A stretch of 64,000 nt of DNA, taken from assembly GCF_000814825.1 (NCBI RefSeq), contig NZ_CP009302.1:1674001-1738000 (forward strand), in the 5' to 3' direction. Shown piece by piece: positions 40,343 to 49,731 of this stretch. Position 1 is the first letter of the stretch, and every line of letters starts with the position of its first letter. This stretch comes from Berryella intestinalis (GTDB lineage: Bacteria; Actinomycetota; Coriobacteriia; Coriobacteriales; Eggerthellaceae). The notes below the pieces were generated by a model that worked only from the letters and a program-made list of their open reading frames with translations, ran no database searches and was not told the origin of the DNA. The translations under genes were made by a program, and so were the position numbers.

Positions 40343-41983
40343 ATGCCCATCACCCAGTACCTCATCGACAACGCGCGCACGAAACCGAGCGATATCGCGC
40401 TGGTCGAAGTGAACCCCGAAAGGCGCGAGAGCCGGGGCGTGACGTGGCGCGAGTACGAGCTGGTCGAGCCGAACCCTTCGAAGCGCTATCGGCGCGAGAT
40501 CTCATGGCGCGAGTTCGACGAGAACGCGAACCGCTTTGCGAACCTGCTGATAAGCTCGGGGGTGAAGCGCGGCGACAAAGTGGGCATCCTCCTGATGAAC
40601 TGCCTGGAATGGCTGCCCATATACTTCGGCATCCTGAAAGCCGGGGCCATCGTGGTTCCCATGAACTTCCGCTACACCGCCGATGAGATCAAGTACTGCC
40701 TGGACCTGGCCGATGTTTCGACCCTCGTCCTCGGGCCCGAATTCCTCGAGCGCGTCGAAGAGGTCGTGGGCGACGTTCCGCGCATCGAGCGCTTCTTCTA
40801 CGTAGGAGAAGCATGCCCCTCGTGGGCGGAGAGCTATTTCAGCTGCATATGGAACCAACCAGCCGTCGAGCCGGGCGTGAGCCTCTCAGACGACGACGAG
40901 GCGGCCATCTACTTCTCAAGCGGAACCACCGGGTTCCCCAAGGCGATCCTCCACCTCCATCGGGGACTCGTCCACGCCGCCGAGGTCGAGCGGCGCCATC
41001 ACGGGCAGACGGCCGACGACGTGTTCCTGTGCATCCCGCCGCTGTACCACACGGGCGCCAAAATGCACTGGTTCGGAAGCCTGGCCTCGGGTTCGCGCGC
41101 GGTGCTTTTGCGCGGGGTGCGCCCCGACTGGATCCTGCAGACCGCCTCGGAGGAGCGCTGCACCATCGTGTGGCTGCTGGTTCCCTGGGCCCAGGACATA
41201 CTCGATGCCCTGGACTGCGGCGATATCGACATCGACGCGCTTTCCCTCGACCAGTGGCGCCTCATGCACATCGGAGCCCAGCCCGTTCCCCGCAGCCTCA
41301 TCCGCCGCTGGACCGAGTACTTCCCCGCCCATCAGTACGACACCAACTACGGCCTGTCCGAGGGCATGGGACCGGGAAGCGTTCACCTGGGCGTCGACAA
41401 CCTCGATCACCTGGGCGCCATCGGCGTGCCCGGATACGGCTGGGAGGCCGAGGTGCGCCGCGAGGACGGGACGCCCGTGACCGCCGGAACCCATGAAGCG
41501 GGCGAGCTGTGCCTGCGCGGCGACGGCGTGATGGTGTGCTACTACAAAAACCCCGAGGCGACCGCCGAAACGCTGCGCGGCGGATGGCTCTACACCGGAG
41601 ATATGGCCGAGGTCGACGAAGACGGGTTCATCTACCTGGTCGATCGGAAGAAAGACGTCATCATCTCGGGCGGCGAGAACATCTATCCCGTTCAGATCGA
41701 GGACTTCCTGCGCGGGCATGCCGCCGTCAAGGACGTCGCCGTCATCGGGCTTCCCGATGCGCGCCTGGGAGAGATCTCGTGCGCCGTGGTCGAGGCGAAG
41801 CCCGGCGCCGACCTGACCGAAGACGACCTGAGGAAGTTCTGCATCAGGCTGCCCCGGTACAAGCGCCCGCGTACCTATATATTCGCCGACGTGCCGCGCA
41901 ATCCCACGGGAAAGATCGAAAAACCCGTGCTGCGCGAACGCTACGGGGCCGCGCGCCTCGTCGCACGTGAAAACGAGTCGTAG
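40343..41983 (+). CDS. AMP-dependent acyl-CoA synthetase/ligase
   Basis: This 546-residue class I adenylate-forming enzyme has the motifs YFSSGTTGFPKAI (about 192-204), NYGLSEGMGPGS, YTGDMAEVDEDGF and VDRKKDVIISGGENIYPVQIE. The C-terminal lysine lies in NPTGKIEKPVL. It should ligate a carboxylic acid to CoA. The substrate (fatty, aromatic or bile acid) is not evident. A nearly repeated TWREYE...SWREFDENANR segment near residues 32-57 suggests a small internal duplication. It is transcribed singly, about 50 bases before the antiporter gene. Confidence 0.9.
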   Translation: MPITQYLIDNARTKPSDIALVEVNPERRESRGVTWREYELVEPNPSKRYRREISWREFDENANRFANLLISSGVKRGDKVGILLMNCLEWLPIYFGILKAGAIVVPMNFRYTADEIKYCLDLADVSTLVLGPEFLERVEEVVGDVPRIERFFYVGEACPSWAESYFSCIWNQPAVEPGVSLSDDDEAAIYFSSGTTGFPKAILHLHRGLVHAAEVERRHHGQTADDVFLCIPPLYHTGAKMHWFGSLASGSRAVLLRGVRPDWILQTASEERCTIVWLLVPWAQDILDALDCGDIDIDALSLDQWRLMHIGAQPVPRSLIRRWTEYFPAHQYDTNYGLSEGMGPGSVHLGVDNLDHLGAIGVPGYGWEAEVRREDGTPVTAGTHEAGELCLRGDGVMVCYYKNPEATAETLRGGWLYTGDMAEVDEDGFIYLVDRKKDVIISGGENIYPVQIEDFLRGHAAVKDVAVIGLPDARLGEISCAVVEAKPGADLTEDDLRKFCIRLPRYKRPRTYIFADVPRNPTGKIEKPVLRERYGAARLVARENES

Positions 41984-42034
41984 CGCAGCGCTTCATCCGC
42001 ACCCGACGCAAAACAAGGCAACCGAGGACCCCTC

Positions 42035-43603
42035 ATGGAATTCGACTTCGTATCGCTGTTCGTCATCGTGACCATCGGGGCGCTCTGTCCCGTGTTCGCC
42101 GACCGCATCCCGGGAAAGATCATCCCCGAAACGGTGTTCCTCCTGGTGATAGGCGCAGTTCTGGGACCTTACGGCCTGGATCTGTTCGCCGTCGACGAAT
42201 CGGTGTCGCTCTTGTCCGAACTGGGCATGGCGTTTCTGTTCCTTCTGGCCGGGTACGAGATCAACCCCGACTCCCTGACCGGCTCGCAGGGGCGCGCCGG
42301 GCTTGCCACCTGGGCAGCGAGCTTCGCCCTCGCGCTGGTGTTCGGGGCCGCCCTTCCCGACGTCGGGTTCGGGTCGCTGGCCAACTTCGCCCTCGCGATC
42401 GCGCTCACCACCACCGCGATCGGCACGCTCATGCCCATCCTCAAAGAGCGCGGGGTTCTGGGAACCGCGGTGGGAGACAGCATCATCAGCTACGGGACCT
42501 GGGGAGAAGTGGCTCCCATCATCGCCATCGTCATGCTTCTGTCGGCCCGCAGCGCTTGGAAGAGCGCGGTCATCCTGCTGGGCCTGGCCGTCTTGTGCGT
42601 GCTCATCGCACGGCGGGCCACCGTCGTGCGCGAGCGCGGAAGCCGCTTCTACCGATCCATCGAGGCGAAGGCCGACACCACGTCCCAAACGTTCGTCCGC
42701 CTCACCATCTGGCTGCTGATACTGCTGGTCACCGTCTCGGCCATCTTCGACCTCGATATCGTCTTAGGTGCATTCGCGGCCGGATTCACCCTGCGCTCGA
42801 TCATGCCCGACGGCGACCATGCGCTCGAACACAAGCTCGACGCGATCGGATTCGGCTTCTTCATCCCGGTGTTCTTCGTGGTATCGGGCGCGAAGATCAA
42901 CCTCGCAGGCGTGTTCGCCCAGCCTATCCTGCTCGTTGCCCTCATCGTGGCCCTCGTCGTGATCAGGACGATCCCCATCTTCGTCGCAACCAGCATCCAT
43001 CGGGAAACGCGCGGCATGCCCGCGCAGAACCGCGCATCGGTCGCCATCTACTGCACGACGGCGCTGCCCCTCATCGTGGCCGTGACCTCGATCGCCGTGC
43101 GGGCCGACGCGATGCCCCAGGAATTCGCCTCCACCTTCGTCGCCGCAGGCGCCATCACCGTATTCCTCATGCCGCTCGTCGGCCAGCTGGCCTACCAGGT
43201 GGTCGACGCCCAAACCGTCCACAAGATCGGCCTCGAGGCGGCCGGGGACCAGCAGGATCGCAGCGCGGGCGGAAAGCGCCGGCTCGTCGACCTCGGAACG
43301 CGCTTCGAAGTCGAGCGGATGGTGTACTCGGACGCCCCCGCTCGCGACGTCGCGATCATCATGGCGGAATCCCTCGGGTTCGCGGAGGACGACCCGCGCA
43401 TCGACGCGATAGCCGAGCGCATCGAGAGCATCCGCCGCCTGCGCGGCGACGAAGTGCGCGGCCTGAGCTTCACCGACCGCAGGCGCCTCCATCACGAAGA
43501 GATCCTCCGTATCCGCGAGGCCCGCATGAAGGCGCACCGCAAGTACCTCAAACACAAGGAAAAGCAGCGCGCCCGTGAGGAAAAGCAGCGGAATCGAGCG
43601 TAG
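42035..43603 (+). CDS. CPA2-type cation/proton antiporter (KefB-like)
   Basis: This 522-residue protein has about twelve membrane segments of the Na_H_Exchanger domain up to about residue 385, starting IGALCPVFADRIPGKIIPETV. A charged cytoplasmic tail of about 130 residues follows, ending in a Lys/Arg-rich helix. The TrkA_N domain common in KefB/KefC is absent. The ion cannot be told from sequence. GAGGACCCC precedes the ATG. It ends six bases before the convergent TlpA-like gene. Confidence 0.88.
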   Translation: MEFDFVSLFVIVTIGALCPVFADRIPGKIIPETVFLLVIGAVLGPYGLDLFAVDESVSLLSELGMAFLFLLAGYEINPDSLTGSQGRAGLATWAASFALALVFGAALPDVGFGSLANFALAIALTTTAIGTLMPILKERGVLGTAVGDSIISYGTWGEVAPIIAIVMLLSARSAWKSAVILLGLAVLCVLIARRATVVRERGSRFYRSIEAKADTTSQTFVRLTIWLLILLVTVSAIFDLDIVLGAFAAGFTLRSIMPDGDHALEHKLDAIGFGFFIPVFFVVSGAKINLAGVFAQPILLVALIVALVVIRTIPIFVATSIHRETRGMPAQNRASVAIYCTTALPLIVAVTSIAVRADAMPQEFASTFVAAGAITVFLMPLVGQLAYQVVDAQTVHKIGLEAAGDQQDRSAGGKRRLVDLGTRFEVERMVYSDAPARDVAIIMAESLGFAEDDPRIDAIAERIESIRRLRGDEVRGLSFTDRRRLHHEEILRIREARMKAHRKYLKHKEKQRAREEKQRNRA

Positions 43604-43609
43604 CTGCGG

Positions 43610-44257
43610 CTACAGCGCCGCCTCGATCTTCTTGGCGAAATCGTCCTCGCTGATCGCCCCGGCACCGTTGTACAGAAGGGTCCCATCGGCCCCGATGATC
43701 AGCGTCGTGGGAAGGCCGCTTACGTTGTAGGCCCTGCTCCCCGCGTGCTCGAGGTCGTAATACGCCGGAAACGAAAGCCCCTTGTCCTTCACGTAGGCCT
43801 TCCCCGCCGTCGCCTCGCCCGAGGTGTCGGCCACGTTCAGCATGACGAAGTTCACCCTATCGCCGTAGCGCTCGTACAGGGACTGGAACGCGCCCATCTC
43901 CTTGATGCAATACGGACACCACGTGGCCCAGAAGTTCACGACCGTCGGCTTCCCGTCGCGAATGGCCGACAGGCTGGTCTTGTTCCCGTCGGCATCCGAG
44001 AACGAGAAGTCCGCCGCCTTTCCGCCTACCTTGGTTCCCCCCGAAGATTCGGCCGATCCCGAAGAGGGTCCGCTGCCCGGCTGCGCACTCGAGGAAGCGG
44101 AGCTTTCGTTACCGGACGCACTGCGGGCGGTTTCCGCCCCTCCCATCTTCGACGGGGCGAACACGGTGTTGTAGGCGAAGGCGGCCCCGCCGATCACGGC
44201 GACCAGCGCAACCGCGATCGCAGCGGTCCTCAAGCGGCGGTTCGTCTGTTTTTCCAT
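43610..44257 (-). CDS. TlpA/ResA-like thiol-disulfide oxidoreductase
   Basis: This 215-residue protein has an N-terminal membrane anchor (about 8-28), a Ser/Gly-rich linker and an extracytoplasmic thioredoxin fold. The active site is FWATWCPYCIKEMG and the cis-Pro is in VSGLPTTLIIG. AAAGGAG lies eight bases before the ATG at 44257. It is co-directional with the CcdA gene, which would supply its electrons. Cytochrome c maturation (heme-site Cys reduction) is a reasonable role given the multiheme cytochrome at 38 kb. Confidence 0.9.
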   Translation of the reverse strand: MEKQTNRRLRTAAIAVALVAVIGGAAFAYNTVFAPSKMGGAETARSASGNESSASSSAQPGSGPSSGSAESSGGTKVGGKAADFSFSDADGNKTSLSAIRDGKPTVVNFWATWCPYCIKEMGAFQSLYERYGDRVNFVMLNVADTSGEATAGKAYVKDKGLSFPAYYDLEHAGSRAYNVSGLPTTLIIGADGTLLYNGAGAISEDDFAKKIEAAL

Positions 44258-44307
44258 AAAGCGCACTCCTTTCATGCGGCGGATACCCACCGCAGGTCAA
44301 ACGAGGA

Positions 44308-45018
44308 TTAGGGATTCAGGATCGACATAAGCGCCGTCAGCTGTCCGGTTATCATAAGCACGCCCATCACGATGAGGAACACGCCGCACACCAGGTTGAT
44401 GATGCGGTAGTTCCTTTTGATGAAAGAGAACGCCCCCGACAGCTTGTCGATGGCAAGCGCGCTGATGAGGAACGGAACGCCCAGGCCGGCCGAATACGCC
44501 AGAAGCAGCGTGATCCCCTGCATGACCGAACCCTGGGTCGAAGCGAGCGCAAGGGCGGAACCCAGATACGCACCCACGCACGGCGTCCATCCAAGCGAGA
44601 ACACGATGCCGAACAGAATCGCCGAGGGAAACGACACCAGCGTCACCTTGGTCGAGAGCCGATGCGTCCCTTCCAGGAAGGGAATGCGGATAACGCCGGC
44701 GAAGTTGAGCCCGAACAGGATGACGATCAGGCCGCATATCACGTTGACCCAGGTCGCATGCCTGATAAGCACGCCCCCGAGGCCGCCGGCCAGCGCGCCG
44801 AGCGCCACGAAGACCAAGGTGAAGCCCAAAATGAAACCGAGCGCGTTCACCACCGTGGTCTTAGTCGCACGCGAGGCCCCTGAAGAAGCCGCGCTCCCCG
44901 TTTCGGACGATTCGGCCGAGGAACCGGCGAAATACGCGAGGTACAGGGGAAGCATGGGCAGCAGGCAGGGCGAGACGAAAGTCAGGATTCCCTCAAGAAA
45001 CGTAGCGATGTAATCCAA
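44308..45018 (-). CDS. ccdA: CcdA-family thiol-electron transporter
   Basis: This 236-residue, six-span protein carries reducing power across the membrane. The two redox cysteines are in SPCLLPMLPLYLAYF near the N-terminus and GWTPCVGAYLGSALA in the middle. It starts with TTG at 45018, well supported by AAAGGAGG at five bases. The gap to the TlpA-like gene is 50 bases, so the pair forms an operon. Confidence 0.9.
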   Translation of the reverse strand: MDYIATFLEGILTFVSPCLLPMLPLYLAYFAGSSAESSETGSAASSGASRATKTTVVNALGFILGFTLVFVALGALAGGLGGVLIRHATWVNVICGLIVILFGLNFAGVIRIPFLEGTHRLSTKVTLVSFPSAILFGIVFSLGWTPCVGAYLGSALALASTQGSVMQGITLLLAYSAGLGVPFLISALAIDKLSGAFSFIKRNYRIINLVCGVFLIVMGVLMITGQLTALMSILNP

Positions 45019-45387
45019 TACGGCCTCCTTTCGAAGTTTGCGACATTATCACATAGCTAAAGATGACCTTTATACTTTGTAAACTGAGCGTGACCGTGGG
45101 ATTATCGCACCAGATCATAAAGGTGGCAGTCTGTGCAGCACTTGAGAGGAACACCCGACCGGCTCGACGCGGTGGAGGCGGGGTTGCGGCCTTCTCGGTT
45201 CTCCGTCGCGCTGAGCGAGGGGACATCCCTTATGGTAATTATGAGCAGCGGGCACCGCTAACCGTTTTCGGCGCGCATCAGCGGTAAAAGCGGCACGGGA
45301 GCAGTGTTAGTATGTTCTCCCGTCATCACATTCAATCGCCGTGCCGGCACCGCGAGTCGGGCGCAGCGGGAACACGAAAGAGCCCGT
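45019..45387. promoter_or_regulatory. Divergent intergenic region between ccdA and the symporter gene
   Basis: About 370 bases have an AT-rich left part (near 45040-45120) and a GC-rich right part. The minus strand shows GATAAT about 35 bases before the ccdA start as a possible -10. A GGGAG...CTCCC inverted repeat near 45297-45321 precedes the symporter gene. Short open frames on both strands here have neither homology nor ribosome-binding sites. No known riboswitch was recognised. Confidence 0.35.
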
Positions 45388-46800
45388 ATGGAAATTCTGG
45401 AGTCGATCGACGCCCTCGTATGGGGGCCTGCCATGATCCTTCTGCTTTTGGGATCGCATCTCTTCCTCACCGTGCGCACCGGCTTCATCCAGCGCAAGCT
45501 CCCCTTGGCCGTGAAGATGTCGCTTAACAGCCAGGGCGACGGCGAGGGCGACATCAGCCACTTCGGCGCGCTGGCCACGGCGCTTGCGGCCACCGTCGGC
45601 ACCGGTTCCATCGTCGGCGTCGCAACCGCCATCCTCGCCGGCGGCCCGGGCGCCATCTTCTGGATGTGGATCACGGGCATCTTCGGAATCGCCACGAAGT
45701 ACTCCGAGGTGTTCATCTCCATCAAGTACCGCGTGAAAGACGCCAACGGCAGCATGCTGGGCGGCGCCATGTACGCTTGGGAGCGGGCGTTCCGCAAAAA
45801 CGGGAAGACACCCCTGTTCGCACGCGTATTCGCCGTGCTGTTCGCCGTGTTCGCCGCCATCGCCGCGCTGGGTATCGGCAACGCGGTCCAGTCCAATGCC
45901 ATGACCGGCATCATCACCTCCCATACCGCGGCGCCGGCCTTCGCCGTGGGCATCGTCATCGCCGCGCTCGCCGCCATCGTCATCATCGGCGGCGTGCAGT
46001 CCATCGCGCGGGTCTGCGAGTTCCTCGTACCCGTCATGGCCGTCGGATACGCGGGCGGATGCATCGCCATCCTGGTTATGAACAGCGCCTTCATCGTCCC
46101 CGCGCTCCAGGAGATCGTGCTGTGCGCCTTCACGCCCCGCGCCGCGTTCGGAGGCGCCGTCGGCAGCGGCGTCATGGTCGCCCTCCAGTACGGCTGCGCG
46201 CGCGGCCTGTTCTCGAACGAAAGCGGCCTCGGCTCGGCTCCCATCATCGCCGCGGCGGCCCAGAGCAAGAACCCCGCACAGCAATCGCTGGTGGCCATGA
46301 CCGGCGCGTTTTGGAGCACCGTGGTCATCTGCGCCCTCACGGGCATCGTCATCGTATCCACCCTGCTGGCCAACCCCGAGCTGGTCGGCACGGTCGCCTC
46401 CATCGAGCACATCACCGGCACCCAGCTCGCCAGCCTCGTGTTCGAGAAGATCCCCTATATCGGCGCCCCCATTCTGGCGCTGGGCATCATCGCGTTCTCG
46501 TTTTCCACCATCATCGGCTGGTACTACTACGGGAACCGCGCCGTCGCCTATCTGTTCGGCCAGAAGGGCATCAAGGTTTACCAGATCATGTACGTCGTCG
46601 CGACGTTTTTGGGCGCCGTCGGCCTCGGAAACGTCGTTTGGACCGTCTCCGACATCACCAACGCGCTGATGGCGGTTCCCAACATCCTCATCACGCTGGC
46701 CCTGTCCGGTATCGTCGCACGCGAAACCAAGCATTACGTGTTCGACGGGAACCTGGACGAAGAATCCAACGAGGCGATTCCCTTTGCCGAGCGCCGATAG
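45388..46800 (+). CDS. Alanine/glycine:sodium symporter (AGCS family)
   Basis: This 470-residue membrane transporter has the AGCS signature. ALATALAATVGTGSIVGVATAI and GGPGAIFWMWITGIFGIATKY sit near the N-terminus, and GLFSNESGLGSAPIIAAAAQ in the middle. About eleven spans are visible. The ATG at 45388 is the first start that gives the normal N-terminus (MEILESIDALVWGPAM). Only a weak GAAAGAG precedes it. Its last 17 bases overlap the acetyltransferase gene. Confidence 0.92.
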   Translation: MEILESIDALVWGPAMILLLLGSHLFLTVRTGFIQRKLPLAVKMSLNSQGDGEGDISHFGALATALAATVGTGSIVGVATAILAGGPGAIFWMWITGIFGIATKYSEVFISIKYRVKDANGSMLGGAMYAWERAFRKNGKTPLFARVFAVLFAVFAAIAALGIGNAVQSNAMTGIITSHTAAPAFAVGIVIAALAAIVIIGGVQSIARVCEFLVPVMAVGYAGGCIAILVMNSAFIVPALQEIVLCAFTPRAAFGGAVGSGVMVALQYGCARGLFSNESGLGSAPIIAAAAQSKNPAQQSLVAMTGAFWSTVVICALTGIVIVSTLLANPELVGTVASIEHITGTQLASLVFEKIPYIGAPILALGIIAFSFSTIIGWYYYGNRAVAYLFGQKGIKVYQIMYVVATFLGAVGLGNVVWTVSDITNALMAVPNILITLALSGIVARETKHYVFDGNLDEESNEAIPFAERR

Positions 46801-47377
46801 CCCGCATACCGCCGATCCCGCGGCCGACGGGGCGAACCGCCCCGCCTCGGATGACCGTGCCGCCAACAGCCTGGTCATCCGCCCTCTATCGCCCGATTCC
46901 CCCTCCGACCTGGAATCGACGCGGGCCATCTACAACCACGAAGTCGAGCACGGCGTGGCCACCTTCGATATCGAGCCCGTCGGCGCAGATGCATGGCGCG
47001 CTTTCGCCCTGCGACACAACCGCGCCAACCACCCCCTCGTCGTCGCCGAATGCGACGGGGTCGTCCGCGGGTACGCCTGCCTGTCGCCCTACCGGGACAA
47101 AGACGCCTTCGACCCCACCGTCGAACTGTCGGTGTACGTCCATCCCGACGGGCGCGGCCGCGGGATCGGAGCGGCGCTCATGGACCACCTGATACGAACC
47201 GCGCGGTCCGATGAGCGCACCCACCGCATCGTATCGGTGATAACCGGCGGAAACGACGCGAGCGAGCGGCTTCACGAGCGGTTCGGGTTCGAATACTGCG
47301 GAACCCTGCGCGAAGTCGGCTTCAAATTCGGACGATGGCTGGACATCCGCCACTGGGAACTGGACGTTTGCGAATAG
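46784..47377 (+). CDS. GNAT-family N-acetyltransferase (phosphinothricin acetyltransferase-like)
   Basis: This 197-residue protein has a GNAT fold of the PAT/MddA type. Its elements are IRPLSPDSPSDLESTRAIYN, the ELSVYVHPDGRGRGIGAALM acetyl-CoA loop (Q/R-x-x-G-x-G/A) and GFEYCGTLREVGFKFGRWLD near the end. A Ser/Ala-rich extension of about 30 residues comes first. The likely start is TTG at 46784 inside the symporter gene, with GAGG eight bases before, implying coupling. The natural substrate is unknown; family members acetylate amino acid analogues such as methionine sulfoximine. Confidence 0.85.
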   Translation: MPSADSPHTADPAADGANRPASDDRAANSLVIRPLSPDSPSDLESTRAIYNHEVEHGVATFDIEPVGADAWRAFALRHNRANHPLVVAECDGVVRGYACLSPYRDKDAFDPTVELSVYVHPDGRGRGIGAALMDHLIRTARSDERTHRIVSVITGGNDASERLHERFGFEYCGTLREVGFKFGRWLDIRHWELDVCE

Positions 47378-47405
47378 CCGCACGCCTTCGCGGAGTAAAG
47401 GCGCC

Positions 47406-48293
47406 CTAGCCGACCCTCGACATCTCGATGTTCAAGTCCACCGAACCGGGGATCCCCTTGACGCTCCCCTTGCTGGTATACTGCCAAACCTTGAAATCCA
47501 GGATGGTGGTGGGGACCGTAGCGTCGTATTCGGCCCACCACAACGGGTACTTCATGACCCGGAACAGGTCGTAGCGCTGCAGGTCGGAAGCGTTTCCGTA
47601 CACCATGGGCTTGTATCCCGCAGCCTCGATGCTCTCGCAGAACGTCAGGGCGATATCGCTCATCTGCTCGTTATCCAGATCGGCCGTACGCGACGTTCCC
47701 GTGCCCGCCGCGTTCGTTTCCGAGTCGAACACCACGGGAAGCTGGAGCGATCGGCCCTTCAGCTGGTCGACAACCGCCTGGGCCTCCTCGCGCGACTCTT
47801 CCACGCTGATCGCCTGGGAGAAGTAGTACACGCCGCAGTCCAAGCCGGCTGCCTGCGCGCCTTGCAGGTTCGCCTCGAAATCCTCGTCGATCATCATGGT
47901 GCCCGTCGCGGTTCCGCGATACCCTAGGCGAACGTAGGCGAACTCGATGCCGTCGTTTGCCACCGCGTTCCAGTCCACAGCGCCCTGGTTGCTGGAAACG
48001 TCCACCCCCATGCGGGAGAGCACCTGACCGTCCACCGCATAGGCCAGCCGATCCCCGCTGCGCTCGAGGTTGGTCCAGCGGTACTGGTTGCGGGGAAGCG
48101 ACGGGAGCGCCTTTGCGCCCTCCCCTTCCACAACCGACGCGCCCTGCGGGGCGACCTGGCTCGACGATAGGCAACTTGTGATGTTGAACAGCGCGAATAC
48201 AACCGCGAGCACCGCCAGGGCCGCGATCGCGAATCGGACGCGGGCCTCCCTACGGGGCCTTGGTCGCACAGGGCGGAGATCGTGTGCCGGCAT
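47406..48293 (-). CDS. GH25 family lysozyme (membrane-anchored or secreted)
   Basis: This 295-residue protein has an N-terminal hydrophobic segment (about 20-40, [21 protein letters not shown]) that could serve as anchor or lipoprotein signal. A GH25 muramidase domain fills the C-terminal two thirds. Family landmarks are [47 protein letters not shown] and [10 protein letters not shown], covering the catalytic Asp/Glu set. AAAGGAG precedes the ATG at 48293. Confidence 0.9.
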   Translation of the reverse strand: MPAHDLRPVRPRPRREARVRFAIAALAVLAVVFALFNITSCLSSSQVAPQGASVVEGEGAKALPSLPRNQYRWTNLERSGDRLAYAVDGQVLSRMGVDVSSNQGAVDWNAVANDGIEFAYVRLGYRGTATGTMMIDEDFEANLQGAQAAGLDCGVYYFSQAISVEESREEAQAVVDQLKGRSLQLPVVFDSETNAAGTGTSRTADLDNEQMSDIALTFCESIEAAGYKPMVYGNASDLQRYDLFRVMKYPLWWAEYDATVPTTILDFKVWQYTSKGSVKGIPGSVDLNIEMSRVG

Positions 48294-48346
48294 CCGGCTC
48301 CTTTCGGTCGGCACGGCCGGCGTCGGACGCCGCTTGCAAAGAGTCC

Positions 48347-48433
48347 ATTATAGGGATGGGGGACCTCGTCCACCGAGAGCCCACACAGTATTGCTATAGT
48401 CGTAGCGCAAAACACCCGAGAGAGAGGCGTCAC
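48347..48433. promoter_or_regulatory. Divergent promoter region of the lysozyme and queF genes
   Basis: A minus-strand TATAAT lies at 48352-48347 for the lysozyme gene. A plus-strand TATAGT (about 48395) lies some 38 bases before the queF start. Neither has a strong -35. Confidence 0.45.
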
Positions 48434-48931
48434 GTGGCTTCAGAAAACCGAGAGAGCGAAGGTCTGACCCTTCTGGGCAACCAGGGCACCGTCTATTCGT
48501 CCGACTACGATCCCACCGTTTTGGAAACGTTCGAGAACAAGCACGCCGAGCGTGATTACATGGTGACGTTTCGCTGCCCCGAATTCACAACGCTGTGCCC
48601 CATCACCGGGCAGCCCGACTTCGCCACCCTCTACATCAACTACATCCCCCATATCAAAATGGTCGAGAGCAAGTCGCTGAAGCTGTACCTGTTCTCGTTC
48701 CGAAACCACGGTGACTTCCACGAAGACGTCACGAACGTGATCCTGAACGACCTGGTGAAGCTTATGGAGCCCAAGTACATCGAGGTGCGCGGCATGTTCT
48801 ATCCGCGCGGAGGGATTTCGATCTATCCCTTTGCCAACTGGGCAAACCCCGATTTCGGCTACGAGGGGATGGCGAAGGGCCGCATGTTCGAGCAGCTTTC
48901 CGACCTCGATACGGGAGACGGTGCTCGCTGA
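48434..48931 (+). CDS. queF: NADPH-dependent 7-cyano-7-deazaguanine reductase QueF
   Basis: This 165-residue unimodular (Bacillus-type) QueF reduces preQ0 to preQ1 in queuosine synthesis. The catalytic Cys55 is in [12 protein letters not shown]. The QueF motif with [20 protein letters not shown] is intact. The start is GTG at 48434 with AGAGG at six bases. The stop overlaps the queC start as TGATG. Confidence 0.94.
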   Translation: MASENRESEGLTLLGNQGTVYSSDYDPTVLETFENKHAERDYMVTFRCPEFTTLCPITGQPDFATLYINYIPHIKMVESKSLKLYLFSFRNHGDFHEDVTNVILNDLVKLMEPKYIEVRGMFYPRGGISIYPFANWANPDFGYEGMAKGRMFEQLSDLDTGDGAR

Positions 48932-49647
48932 TGGACGGCTCTGTTTCCGCCGCCTCGTGCGCCGTCGTGCTTTCGAGCGGAGGCATCGATTCCACCACCT
49001 GCCTTGCGTTGGCCGTCGATCGGTTCGGCGCCGAGAACGTGACGGCGCTGGGCGTGAGCTACGGCCAAAAGCATGTCCGAGAGCTGCAAAGCGCTCGCGC
49101 CGTTGCCAAATACTACCAGGTGGCTCAGCGCACGCTCGATCTTTCGAACGTGCTTGCGGCGTCGACCAACGCGCTTATGGCCCACAGCTCCCGCGCCATC
49201 GAACATGAAAGCTACGGCCGGCAGATCGAAGAGCGCGGAGAAGGTCCCGTCAGCACGTACGTCCCATTCCGCAACGGGCTCATGCTCTCCGCCGCCGCCG
49301 CATTCGCCCTATCCGTCTATCCCGATCGCCCTGTGCTTCTCTACCTGGGGGCCCATGCCGACGATGCGGCGGGAAGCGCCTACCCGGACTGCTCGCCCGA
49401 ATTCGTCGCCGCCATGGGGCGCGCCGTCGAGCTGGGAACCTACGGGCTCGTCTCGCTGGAAGCCCCGTTCGCAAACGTGAACAAGGCAGCCGTGGTCAAA
49501 TGCGGCCTAGACATGGCGGTGCCCTACCATCTCACCTGGTCATGCTACGAAGGGAACGAGAAACCCTGCGGAACATGCGGGACCTGCATCGACCGCATCG
49601 CGGCTTTTCGGGCAAACGGTATGGACGATCCGCTGGAATACGCCTAG
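48931..49647 (+). CDS. queC: 7-cyano-7-deazaguanine synthase QueC
   Basis: This 238-residue PP-loop ATPase converts 7-carboxy-7-deazaguanine to preQ0. The PP-loop is LSSGGIDSTTCLA (about 14-26). The zinc site is CYEGNEKPCGTCGTC (C-x7-C-x2-C-x2-C) near the C-terminus. It is co-translated with queF. The earlier pathway genes queD and queE are not in this window. Confidence 0.95.
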   Translation: MDGSVSAASCAVVLSSGGIDSTTCLALAVDRFGAENVTALGVSYGQKHVRELQSARAVAKYYQVAQRTLDLSNVLAASTNALMAHSSRAIEHESYGRQIEERGEGPVSTYVPFRNGLMLSAAAAFALSVYPDRPVLLYLGAHADDAAGSAYPDCSPEFVAAMGRAVELGTYGLVSLEAPFANVNKAAVVKCGLDMAVPYHLTWSCYEGNEKPCGTCGTCIDRIAAFRANGMDDPLEYA

Positions 49648-49688
49648 AATAGGCACCCGCGCCAAACGGCGCGTTCCCGCTCCGGCGG

Positions 49689-49726
49689 GGGTTGTTCGCG
49701 AAATCCAACCATAAAAAACTAAGGAT
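49689..49726 (+). promoter_or_regulatory. preQ1 riboswitch (class I)
   Basis: Stem GGTTG/CAACC (49690-49694 with 49706-49710) encloses an 11-base loop. ATAAAAAACTAAGGA follows at once, the hallmark A-rich tail of preQ1-I aptamers that folds back as a pseudoknot. The AAGGA at the end of the tail is also the ribosome-binding site of the transporter gene. Ligand binding should therefore hide it and block translation. Confidence 0.85.
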
Positions 49727-49731
49727 GACAA

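Noticed and set aside
44993-45287. Two short opposing open frames in the ccdA-symporter gap
   Set aside because: No ribosome-binding sites, no hydrophobic or domain features, and composition as expected by chance.
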